Below, in pieces: positions 33,124 through 40,402 of a DNA stretch of 40,402 nucleotides. The DNA comes from Gammaproteobacteria bacterium (lineage in GTDB: Bacteria > Pseudomonadota > Gammaproteobacteria > Pseudomonadales > Halieaceae), in contig JAUIMF010000027.1 in the NCBI GenBank assembly GCA_030433415.1, positions 1 to 40,402 on the forward strand, written 5' to 3'. The position numbers and the translations under genes were made by a program. The notes beneath the pieces were generated by a model, which saw nothing but the letters and a program-made list of their open reading frames with translations, made no database searches and had not been told where the DNA came from. Within the stretch, counting starts at the first letter, position 1. Each line of letters begins with the position of its first letter.

Positions 33124-34166
33124 CTGTCCCCCTCGGATTCGGCATCCGTATTGTTTTGCAATGCACGCTCCAGGACTGCAACGCGACGATGCAGCGCGTC
33201 CAGCTGCGTGAACCGCACGGCGTTACGCTTCCAACTGGCTACCGCTTCCAGCGCGGTACCTGAGCCATAGCTACCCGGCTCTCGAACAGAGCCATTCACG
33301 CGCGCCTGGCCCATGAAATGGCTATTGTCGCAAATCTCCACATGCCCTGATACACCAACCTGGCCGGCAAAGGAGCAGTCCGCACCGATGCGGGTGCTAC
33401 CGGCGATGCCGACACAACCGGCAATGGCCGTCCGTGCGCCGATTTCGCAGTTGTGGGCAATGTGTACCTGATTGTCGATGATGACGTCGTCACCGATCAC
33501 CGTATCGTCAAGGGCACCACGATCGATCGCGCAGCTGGCCCCGATCTCCACGCGATCACCCACGCGAACTCCACCAATCTGGTGGATTTTCTCCCAGCCA
33601 TCGGGCTTTCGCGCGAAACCGAAACCATCGGAACCGATGACCGTTGCCGCATGCACAAGGCAATCGGTACCCAGGGTGACACCGCGGTAGAGCACCACGT
33701 TTGGCTCGATGCGGGAGCGCGCACCCACGCGACAATCCGCACCGACAAACACACCGGAAGCAATAACGACGCCCGCCTCCAACTCTGCACCGGCTTCGAT
33801 GCAGGCATTGGGGCCAACGCTCACATCCTCCGCGAGCGTGGCGGTCTCATGCACCACCGCAGATGGGTGCACGCCGACGGCGGACACGGGCTTGGGATCA
33901 AAAAGCCGGGTCGCCCGGGCATAGGCCAGATACGGATCGGCGGCGCACAGTACAGGGACGGGGGAATGCTCTGCCCATTCCTCCTTCAGCAACACGCAGG
34001 ACGCCGAAGTTTCGGCTAGCACCCGCAGGTACTTTTTATCCGCAACAAAACTGAGGTGCCCCCCTGAGGCCCGCTCCAATGGGGCAAGCCCCGTCAGGAC
34101 CGTGGCCGGATCCCCTGCCCCGACGGGCAGTTCAAGGTAAGCGGCCAGCTCCCCCAGGGTGATCAC
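33120..34166 (-). CDS. lpxD: UDP-3-O-(3-hydroxyacyl)glucosamine N-acyltransferase
   Basis: 348 residues from a GTG start 8 bases after the skp stop; no clear Shine-Dalgarno, so reinitiation from skp is likely. An N-terminal uridine-binding domain (about 1-100) precedes the left-handed beta-helix with hexapeptide repeats (100-320) and a C-terminal coiled-coil helix ([19 protein letters not shown]). [11 protein letters not shown] contains His238, the catalytic base equivalent to E. coli His239. LpxD adds the N-linked hydroxyacyl chain to the glucosamine. Gene order skp-lpxD-fabZ-lpxA-lpxB is the standard one. Confidence 0.97.
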   Translation of the reverse strand: MITLGELAAYLELPVGAGDPATVLTGLAPLERASGGHLSFVADKKYLRVLAETSASCVLLKEEWAEHSPVPVLCAADPYLAYARATRLFDPKPVSAVGVHPSAVVHETATLAEDVSVGPNACIEAGAELEAGVVIASGVFVGADCRVGARSRIEPNVVLYRGVTLGTDCLVHAATVIGSDGFGFARKPDGWEKIHQIGGVRVGDRVEIGASCAIDRGALDDTVIGDDVIIDNQVHIAHNCEIGARTAIAGCVGIAGSTRIGADCSFAGQVGVSGHVEICDNSHFMGQARVNGSVREPGSYGSGTALEAVASWKRNAVRFTQLDALHRRVAVLERALQNNTDAESEGDR

Positions 34167-34174
34167 GGGTCTGA

Positions 34175-34696
34175 TTACTTGGAGGTCAACTGGTTGAGTT
34201 TGTCCGTTACCTTGGCGGTAATGCTGTAGCCGGGGTCCGCATGGATCACCGAGGTACGCTGCAGGAGCAGGCCAATACCTTCCGTCGCAATCAGTTCACG
34301 CAGCGTCTCCTGTACCATCGGTGACAGCTCGTTCAGCAGTGCCTGGCCAGTGGCCTGCTCCGCCTGTTGCAGCTTACCCGCCACGTGTTCCAGGTCCGCC
34401 TGCTTGCTGGCAAGGCGACGACGCGCAGCCTGCTGCTGCTCCTGACTCATCACCGCCGAATCCTTCTGAAACTCGCGCACCAGTTCATCGAGTTCCTCTT
34501 TGAGGCGATCAAACTCCGCCTTGTCGGACTGATAGCCCTCTTCGTTACGCACTTCTGCGAGGCGCGCCTGAGCCACATCGGACTGCAGGATGGCCTCCTG
34601 AAGGTTGACCACGGCGATCTTGCCCTGGGCAAGGACCGACAGGGGGGCAAGGGCCAGCACGAGGGTGGCCAGCGTCTTCTTGCTGATAAACGTCAT
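34175..34696 (-). CDS. skp: Periplasmic chaperone Skp/OmpH
   Basis: 173 residues. The signal peptide (KKTLATLVLALAPLSVLAQ) is cleaved probably after VLA or LAQ; the mature protein begins near GKIAVVNLQEAI, the conserved strand of Skp. Long charged helices (about 45-125) form the tentacles that hold unfolded outer-membrane proteins in transit to BamA. The ATG at 34696 has AAGGAG upstream. It follows bamA by 23 bp and precedes lpxD. Confidence 0.95.
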   Translation of the reverse strand: MTFISKKTLATLVLALAPLSVLAQGKIAVVNLQEAILQSDVAQARLAEVRNEEGYQSDKAEFDRLKEELDELVREFQKDSAVMSQEQQQAARRRLASKQADLEHVAGKLQQAEQATGQALLNELSPMVQETLRELIATEGIGLLLQRTSVIHADPGYSITAKVTDKLNQLTSK

Positions 34697-34719
34697 TACA
34701 GGTTACTCCTTGGAAAAAA

Positions 34720-37380
34720 TCAGAATGTCTGGCCGAGGGTGAACTGGAAGACCTCTTCGCGGTCCTCGTCGCTCGCATTCAGGGGCTTGGCCAGACTGAA
34801 GGTAAGGGGCCCGAAGCCACTGAGCCAGGTGACGCCAACACCTGCGGAATACCGCAGCTCGGCAGCGTCGATGTCAAAACAGTTGGGCTGGGTCGCGCCA
34901 CAACGGGTCTGGAACACATTGCCCACGTCAATGAAGAATGCCGACCGTATACGGCTGCGATCCTTCAGGAATGGTAGCGGGAACAGCAACTCCGCGCTTC
35001 CCTCTACCAGCACGTTGCCACCGAAGGGCGCGGCGCGACGGTTTTGCTGGAAGGTCTGGTACGTCAGCTTGCCCGTGTCGGGGTCCACAATGTAGCCAAA
35101 CAGCGAACCGTCGGGGCCACCGATCTCGGTTGCGTTGCCGTCTTCGTCGATTTCCGTCGCGGGCCTGTCGACGTCATAGACACTCGGCGGCGTACTACGT
35201 GGTCCCAGCGTGTTGGCCTCAAAGCCACGAACGGAGCCGAAGCCGCCCGAGAAAAAGTGTTCATAAAACGGCAGCTCTGTGGCCTGACCGTAGCCGTCGC
35301 CGTAACCCAACTCGCCGCGGAAATGCATGATCCAGTTGTTGGTGATCGGATAGAACACCTCGCCGCGATAAGTGAGCTTGTAAAACTCGAGGTCTGAACC
35401 CGGCATGGCAATTTCGAGGGCCACGGACTGGGCTGCACCCCGCGTAGCCAACTGTCCACGGTTGAGCGTTGAGGAGCTCCAGCTACTGGTGATGGTCCAG
35501 TTCAGATACTCGTCACCATTCTCATCGAGGAAGCCCAGCTCCGGAGGAATCGTCAGGGCGCTCAAGGGCAGGTCTTCGATGGGCTGATAGATCTCTGCTG
35601 CACCGTAGGTTCCGTCATCCAACCGCGTGGACTCGTAGAAGCCATCCACACCGTCAAGCAGTCGGGGACTGGCCTTGATTTCTTGCACAGCGAAGCGTCC
35701 CGCCGTGATCTCGGTTTTGGATATACCAAAGCTGAAGCCCAGGCGCGCCGTTTCCTTGATCGGATAGCCAAAATTCAGAGCGCCACCCCAGGTATCTGTG
35801 GTGTAGCTGGCCACGTTCACCTCGGCAAGGTCGGTGGACCGAAAGAAGATATTGAAGCCACGGCTGACGCCGTCCTCCGTGAAATACGGGTTGGTGTAAC
35901 TGAAGTTGTACAGGTCCTGGTAAGCCGACGAGGACAGGTTTATGCCCACGCGTTTACCGGTGCCAAGAAAATTGTTCTGTTGCAGGTTCAGGCTCAGGAT
36001 CAGGCCCGCCTGCTGCGCATACCCCAGGCTCGCGCCGATACTGCCCGAGGTCTGCTCCTCTACCGTGAACTCCACGTCGATCAGATCGTCGTGTCCCGGT
36101 ACTTCAGGTGTCTCGACTTCGGCCTTGCTGAAATAGCCCAGACGCTGCAGGCGAATGCGGGACTGCTCAATGGCGGCTGCCGAGGCCGGCGCACTCTCCA
36201 TCTGGCGCATCTCGCGCCGCAGTACATCATCGGCAGTTCGCGTATTGCCCTTGAAGTTGATCCGTCGCACGTAAGTGCGCTTACCGGGATCAATGAAGAA
36301 CTTGAGCGCTACCGTATTGTCTTCTTCGTTGACCTCGGTGATGCCGGTGACCTTGGCGAAGTTGTAACCCTCGTTACCCAGGCGCCGCGTGATGTAGTCC
36401 TCGGTGCCCGTCACCAACTGCTGTGAGAACGTCTGACCGTCCCCCACCAGAATAAAACGTCGCAGGTCGTCCTCGGGCAGCACCAGATCGCCGGACAGGT
36501 CCACGTCGCTGATGGTGAACTTCTCCCCCTCGGTCACGTTCGCGGTGATAAAGACCTCATCCTTCGCAGGTGACACAGACACCTGGGTCGAATCGATACT
36601 GAATTGCAGGTAGCCCCGGTCCATGTAGTACGACGTCAGGTTCTCGAGGTCGCCGGTGAGCTTTTCGCGAGAGTACTTGTCATCGTTGGTGAAGAATGAC
36701 AGCCAACCGGTGGTCTTGAGTTCAAAGATGTCGGTCAGGTCTTCGTCCGTGAACACCTCATTGCCCACGATGTTCACGTGCTTGATGCTGGCAACGGTTC
36801 CCTCGTCCACATCGATCGCAATAGATACGCGGTTGCGGGGCTCCGGAATCACCTCGGTTTCGATGGCCGCGTCGTAGCGCCCCTGGGTGACGTACTGCCG
36901 CTGCAGTTCCAGCTGCATGCCCTCCAGCGTAGACCGCTGGAACACCTGCCCCACCGCCAGGCCCGCACCCTTAAGGCCGTCGAGCAGCGCCTCGGTCTCG
37001 ATCGCCTTGTTCCCGTCGATAGTGATTTCACTGATGCTCGGGCGCTCTGCGACAACGACCACCAGCACGTTGCCGTCGCGACCAACTCGAATGTCATCAA
37101 AATTACCCGTGGCGAACAGGGAGCGCGCGGTGTTGCGCAGAGATGCGCCGTCGGCGACATCGCCCACACCGATGGGCATGGCCGCGAATACGGAGCCCGC
37201 GGCGATACGCTGCAGCCCTTCTACGCGAATATCGGACACCACAAACGGCGCCGAGGGGGACTCGGCGTCCTGAGCCCGCAGCGACGGGCTTAGCATGATC
37301 AGGATGAGGCTGGCCAACGCCAGCAGGCCACCGCCTATTCTTTTTTGTATCAACACGTTGTTGCCGGACCGGACCGGCAT
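34720..37380 (-). CDS. bamA: Outer membrane protein assembly factor BamA
   Basis: 886 residues (E. coli 810). Signal sequence around GGGLLALASLILIMLSPSLRAQ, then five POTRA domains (about 46-445, starting FVVSDIRVEGLQRI), and a 16-strand barrel ending in Phe (FQFTLGQTF). The conserved loop-6 motif VRGF is Arg718-Phe720. Extra length comes mostly from barrel loops, for example residues about 560-625 (acid-rich, containing DLPLSALTIPPELGFLDENG) and an acidic loop 6 (VDRPATEIDEDGN). The ATG at 37380 has GGAGG only one base away, too close for efficient use. The true start may be GTG or TTG a few codons on, which would give a shorter, more usual signal peptide. Confidence 0.96.
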   Translation of the reverse strand: MPVRSGNNVLIQKRIGGGLLALASLILIMLSPSLRAQDAESPSAPFVVSDIRVEGLQRIAAGSVFAAMPIGVGDVADGASLRNTARSLFATGNFDDIRVGRDGNVLVVVVAERPSISEITIDGNKAIETEALLDGLKGAGLAVGQVFQRSTLEGMQLELQRQYVTQGRYDAAIETEVIPEPRNRVSIAIDVDEGTVASIKHVNIVGNEVFTDEDLTDIFELKTTGWLSFFTNDDKYSREKLTGDLENLTSYYMDRGYLQFSIDSTQVSVSPAKDEVFITANVTEGEKFTISDVDLSGDLVLPEDDLRRFILVGDGQTFSQQLVTGTEDYITRRLGNEGYNFAKVTGITEVNEEDNTVALKFFIDPGKRTYVRRINFKGNTRTADDVLRREMRQMESAPASAAAIEQSRIRLQRLGYFSKAEVETPEVPGHDDLIDVEFTVEEQTSGSIGASLGYAQQAGLILSLNLQQNNFLGTGKRVGINLSSSAYQDLYNFSYTNPYFTEDGVSRGFNIFFRSTDLAEVNVASYTTDTWGGALNFGYPIKETARLGFSFGISKTEITAGRFAVQEIKASPRLLDGVDGFYESTRLDDGTYGAAEIYQPIEDLPLSALTIPPELGFLDENGDEYLNWTITSSWSSSTLNRGQLATRGAAQSVALEIAMPGSDLEFYKLTYRGEVFYPITNNWIMHFRGELGYGDGYGQATELPFYEHFFSGGFGSVRGFEANTLGPRSTPPSVYDVDRPATEIDEDGNATEIGGPDGSLFGYIVDPDTGKLTYQTFQQNRRAAPFGGNVLVEGSAELLFPLPFLKDRSRIRSAFFIDVGNVFQTRCGATQPNCFDIDAAELRYSAGVGVTWLSGFGPLTFSLAKPLNASDEDREEVFQFTLGQTF

Positions 37381-37395
37381 TCCTCCCGCCGCGCC

Positions 37396-38754
37396 TCAGG
37401 AAAGACGCGAAAAATCGTTATATAACGCAAACACCATCAGGCTGATTACCAACAGCAGCCCTATCTGGTAACCCACCATCTGAATCCGCTCCGGCACCGG
37501 CCTTCCGGCCACCAGCTCAATGCTGTAGTACAGCAAATGACCACCATCGAGCACGGGTATGGGCAGAAGATTCAACACCCCGAGGCTCACGCTGAGCAGG
37601 GCGAGAAAGCCGATGTAGGACTCCAGACCGGACTTGGCCGAAGTGGTCGCAACTTTAGCAATCGTGATGGGCCCGCTCAAGTTTTTCGGCGAGATGAGCC
37701 CCTGCACCATCTTCACCATGGACTGCACCGTAAAGCCCACCATATCGCCAGTGCGAGCAAGACCCGCGCCAAGCGCTTCGATCGGGCCACGGCGGAATTC
37801 CCGGCGCTGGTGCTCCGGCATGGAGGGCACTTTGACAGCAACGCCAACCCGCCCGACTACTTCACCGTCCTCTCGCCGTTCGCGCTCCGGTGTAATCGCT
37901 AGGCGCAGCCGCTCACCATCGCGTTCGACGTCGAGCTCTAAGTCCTGGCCGGGGCGAGCCTGTACGTAGGCGACCCAGTCCTCCCAGAGTCGCATGGGCT
38001 GCCCATCCGAGGCCAGAATGCGGTCTCCCGAACGCAGTCCTGCCCGCTCGGCGGGACTATCGGCCACCACTTCATCGACCACCGGTTCTACCGGTGGCGT
38101 ATACAGCGTCAGGCCAAGGCCGGCGTAGAGATCCGGTTGATCCTCGCCCGCAAGCCAGGCCTGAAGCCGGCCCTCGGATTCGTAGGTCACATCGGAGCCG
38201 GGATAGCGTACGGCAAAGGTGATGGTTCCCGTGTCACCAATGCGCTCAAGCAAACGGAACGACAAAGCCTGCCAGGTCGGGGTCTCCTCGCCATCGACAG
38301 CGACCACCTCCTGCCCGGCTTCAAGACCTGCCACGTCGGCGATGGATCCGGTCTCCACCTCGCCAATGACCGGGGCGTAGCCGCTTTCACCCGCCAGAAA
38401 CAAGCCCCAGTAGGCGACAACGGCGAGAATAAAATTGGCCACGGGGCCAGCCGCAACGACGGCGATGCGTTGAAGTACGGGCTTGCGGTTGAACGCCAGG
38501 TGCTGCTCGTGGGCATCGACGGGCGCCTCACGCTCATCGAGCATCTTGACGTATCCACCCAGGGGCACGGCGGCTACGGCGTACTCCGTGCCCAGTTGAT
38601 CGCGCCAGCGAAACAGCGGCTTGCCAAAGCCGATGGAGAAGCGCAGCACTTTTACACCACAGCGCCGGGCGACCCAGAAATGGCCGAACTCATGCACGGC
38701 GACCAGGATCGCCAGCGTGCCAAGCGTGATCAGTACGGTGTATAGAAGGTCCAT
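37396..38754 (-). CDS. rseP: Site-2 intramembrane zinc protease RseP
   Basis: 452 residues. It cuts anti-sigma factor RseA, and remnant signal peptides, within the inner membrane. TM1 carries the zinc motif HEFGH (21-25); the third ligand is Asp403 in NLLPIPVLDGGHLLYY, next to E. coli Asp402. Two PDZ domains lie between about 115 and 290 (second one: SPAERAGLRSGDRILASDGQP). The start overlaps the dxr stop by one base (TGATG). bamA follows 15 bp downstream. Confidence 0.97.
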   Translation of the reverse strand: MDLLYTVLITLGTLAILVAVHEFGHFWVARRCGVKVLRFSIGFGKPLFRWRDQLGTEYAVAAVPLGGYVKMLDEREAPVDAHEQHLAFNRKPVLQRIAVVAAGPVANFILAVVAYWGLFLAGESGYAPVIGEVETGSIADVAGLEAGQEVVAVDGEETPTWQALSFRLLERIGDTGTITFAVRYPGSDVTYESEGRLQAWLAGEDQPDLYAGLGLTLYTPPVEPVVDEVVADSPAERAGLRSGDRILASDGQPMRLWEDWVAYVQARPGQDLELDVERDGERLRLAITPERERREDGEVVGRVGVAVKVPSMPEHQRREFRRGPIEALGAGLARTGDMVGFTVQSMVKMVQGLISPKNLSGPITIAKVATTSAKSGLESYIGFLALLSVSLGVLNLLPIPVLDGGHLLYYSIELVAGRPVPERIQMVGYQIGLLLVISLMVFALYNDFSRLS

Positions 38755-39965
38755 CAGCTACCCTGGTTTGCTACCGCCACGGGGCGACGCTCAATGATCT
38801 GTCGGGCCATAACGCGCGCCTCCCGGTCCACTGCTTCGACCTCAGACAGGCTCGACGGTTCAATCAATGTCACGCGCTGGAGTGTTTCCTCGATGGTCGC
38901 AGAAATCGCGGTAAACGCGATCTCCCCACGCAGGAAGGACGCCACGGCGATCTCATTCGCTGCATTGCACACCGCCATGGCACTACCGGCCGCCGCAATG
39001 CACTCCCGGGCAATGCGCAGACAGGGGAAGCGCTGCACATCGGGCGCTTCAAAGTCCAGGCGCGAGGTGGCGACCAGATCCAGCGCTGGCACGCCCGCAT
39101 CGATACGCTGCGGCCAGGCCAGGGCATAGGCAATCGGCGTGCGCATGTCTGGCTCGCCCAATTGGGCGAGCACCGAGCCATCGGCATAGCGCACCATCGA
39201 ATGGACAATACTCTGGGGGTGCACCACCACTTCGACGCGCTGCTCGGGCTGCCGGAACAGCCAGCAGGCTTCGGCGAGTTCCAGGCCCTTGTTCATCAAC
39301 GTGGCGGAGTCCACAGAGATTTTTTGCCCCATGCTCCAGTTGGGGTGCGCGCAGGCCTGCTCGGGCGTCACCTGGGCGAGAAACGCCTCATCGCTACCGC
39401 GAAATGGTCCGCCGGAAGCCGTTAACACCAGCCCCGCGATCGCCTCGGCATCCGGGCGGGCCTGCGCGTCGACGGGCAGGCACTGAAAAATCGCATTGTG
39501 TTCAGAGTCCACCGGCAGCAGCGTCGCCCCACCGGCCTCTACGGCGGCCATAAAGAGCCCCCCGGCCATCACCAGCGCCTCTTTATTGGCAAGCAGAATG
39601 CGTTTGCCCGCCTGCGCCGCTGCGAGGGCCGAAGGCATGCCGGCGGCGCCGACAATGGCGGCCATCACGATGTCGACATCATCATGAGACGCTACCTGTT
39701 TCAGCGCCTCGCCTCCCCCGAGCACCTCGGTCCCGCTCACGTCCTCTTCTCGCAGACGGAGCGCCAACTGCCGGGCCGACTCCTCATCGGCCAGAACGGC
39801 GTAGCGCGGAGCAAAGCGCTGACAGAGCTCGACCATGGGCTCCACCGCGCGGTTCGCGGTCAGGGCGAACACACCATAACGCTCGGGATGGCGGGCCAGT
39901 ACGTCCAGCGTGCTCGCGCCAATAGAGCCACTGGCCCCGAGGATCGTTACCATCTGTCGCTGCAT
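38754..39965 (-). CDS. dxr: 1-deoxy-D-xylulose 5-phosphate reductoisomerase
   Basis: 403 residues. It converts DXP to MEP in the non-mevalonate isoprenoid pathway. The NADPH-binding LGASGSIGASTLDVL opens the protein. The metal and catalytic acids are Asp153 and Glu155 in PVDSEHNAIFQ and Glu229 in MNKGLE; HPNWSMGQKISVDSATLMN forms the substrate loop. Start ATG 39965 is 4 bases after the cdsA stop; an ATG 12 bases further in is a weaker alternative. Note that HMG-CoA lyase elsewhere in the window is catabolic, so it does not indicate a mevalonate pathway. Confidence 0.98.
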   Translation of the reverse strand: MQRQMVTILGASGSIGASTLDVLARHPERYGVFALTANRAVEPMVELCQRFAPRYAVLADEESARQLALRLREEDVSGTEVLGGGEALKQVASHDDVDIVMAAIVGAAGMPSALAAAQAGKRILLANKEALVMAGGLFMAAVEAGGATLLPVDSEHNAIFQCLPVDAQARPDAEAIAGLVLTASGGPFRGSDEAFLAQVTPEQACAHPNWSMGQKISVDSATLMNKGLELAEACWLFRQPEQRVEVVVHPQSIVHSMVRYADGSVLAQLGEPDMRTPIAYALAWPQRIDAGVPALDLVATSRLDFEAPDVQRFPCLRIARECIAAAGSAMAVCNAANEIAVASFLRGEIAFTAISATIEETLQRVTLIEPSSLSEVEAVDREARVMARQIIERRPVAVANQGS

Positions 39966-39969
39966 GCGC

Positions 39970-40402
39970 TCAGACCCCCGCCAGAATCAGACTGAGGGCA
40001 AAGGTGGGCGCCGCGGCGCAGATACTGTCCAGACGGTCCAGCAGTCCGCCATGCCCCGGTAACAGGGAGCTCGAGTCCTTCACGCCGCTGACCCGCTTGA
40101 CCATGCTCACCGTCAGATCACCGAGCACCGAGGCAAAGGCCGTGACCAGCGCCACCACAACCGCAGCCAGCAGCCCAACGTGATCATAGCGGTCGGGCAA
40201 CAGACTCCACACAACCGTTGCGAGCAGTGCAACACAGGCCACACCGCCCCAGAAACCCTCCCAGGTCTTACCCGGACTCACCGCAGGAGACAATGCGTGG
40301 CGTCCAAAGGCCTTGCCGGTAAAGTAGGCACCGATATCTGCCGCTGCCACAATAAGCACAAGCACGACCATTACCGCGCCGTGACGCTCCATGTGCAGCA
40401 GG
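39970..40402 (-). CDS. cdsA: Phosphatidate cytidylyltransferase, C-terminal part
   Basis: The 5' end lies beyond the window; about 143 C-terminal residues are visible. The enzyme makes CDP-diacylglycerol from phosphatidate and CTP at the inner membrane. ADIGAYFTGKAFGRH and VSPGKTWEGFWGG are conserved, hydrophobic helices follow, and the CDP signature SMVKRVSGVKDSSSLLPGHG continues into GLLDRLDS. It is the first visible gene of the cdsA-dxr-rseP-bamA cluster; uppS would be expected just outside the window. Confidence 0.97.
   Translation of the reverse strand, partial: LLHMERHGAVMVVLVLIVAAADIGAYFTGKAFGRHALSPAVSPGKTWEGFWGGVACVALLATVVWSLLPDRYDHVGLLAAVVVALVTAFASVLGDLTVSMVKRVSGVKDSSSLLPGHGGLLDRLDSICAAAPTFALSLILAGV

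Overview
The window is GC-rich, densely coded DNA from the main chromosome of a Gram-negative gammaproteobacterium. Gene order and protein sequences suggest a marine Halieaceae/Cellvibrionales-type organism (OM60/NOR5-like). That placement is inference, based on the pseudomonad-like alaS-lysC-csrA-tRNA-Ser order, the complete cdsA-dxr-rseP-bamA-skp-lpxD-fabZ-lpxA-lpxB-rnhB-dnaE block, a catabolic HMG-CoA lyase, and a secreted arylsulfatase beside RND pumps.

Left part (1-2,350): the 5' end of a PhzF-family gene points out of the window. It is followed by a divergent crotonase-family gene and a convergent HMG-CoA lyase. From 2,025 to 2,350 there is no gene but a compact structured module: a tRNA-Ser 3'-end fragment, two identical 53-bp repeats, several perfect hairpins and a very strong terminator. 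Next, reading leftward on the minus strand, comes a translation and regulation block: Trm112-like protein, hinT, alaS, lysC, csrA, tRNA-Ser(GCU). These genes are closely packed, and a TATAAT -10 box precedes the first one.

Middle part (7,300-24,550): single genes and small operons alternate in strand. They are an M23 peptidase diverging from greB (both appear leaderless), a beta-lactamase-fold serine hydrolase diverging from gcvP (glycine decarboxylase without gcvT/gcvH nearby), and a minus-strand RND permease plus adaptor pair. Divergent from that pair is an 803-residue PAS-PAS-GGDEF-EAL protein with both catalytic motifs and the I-site intact. A second adaptor plus RND permease operon follows on the plus strand. 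Two palindromes lie between the first pump operon and the GGDEF-EAL gene.

Right part (24,528-40,402): one long minus-strand cell-envelope and replication cluster. It starts with cdsA (partial), dxr, rseP, bamA and skp, continues through the lipid A genes lpxD, fabZ, lpxA and lpxB, then rnhB and dnaE, and ends with a DUF1244 protein and an arylsulfatase. Most junctions overlap or nearly touch. The distal end is unusual: the DUF1244 protein ends in ten glutamines encoded by a CAA/CAG microsatellite, and about 60 bp on, the sulfatase signal peptide carries six tandem 18-bp units.

No CRISPR array, prophage, insertion sequence or obvious defence system is visible. The least explained features are the tRNA-Ser downstream module, the two adjacent slippage-prone repeats, and the paired leaderless promoters of greB and the M23 gene.
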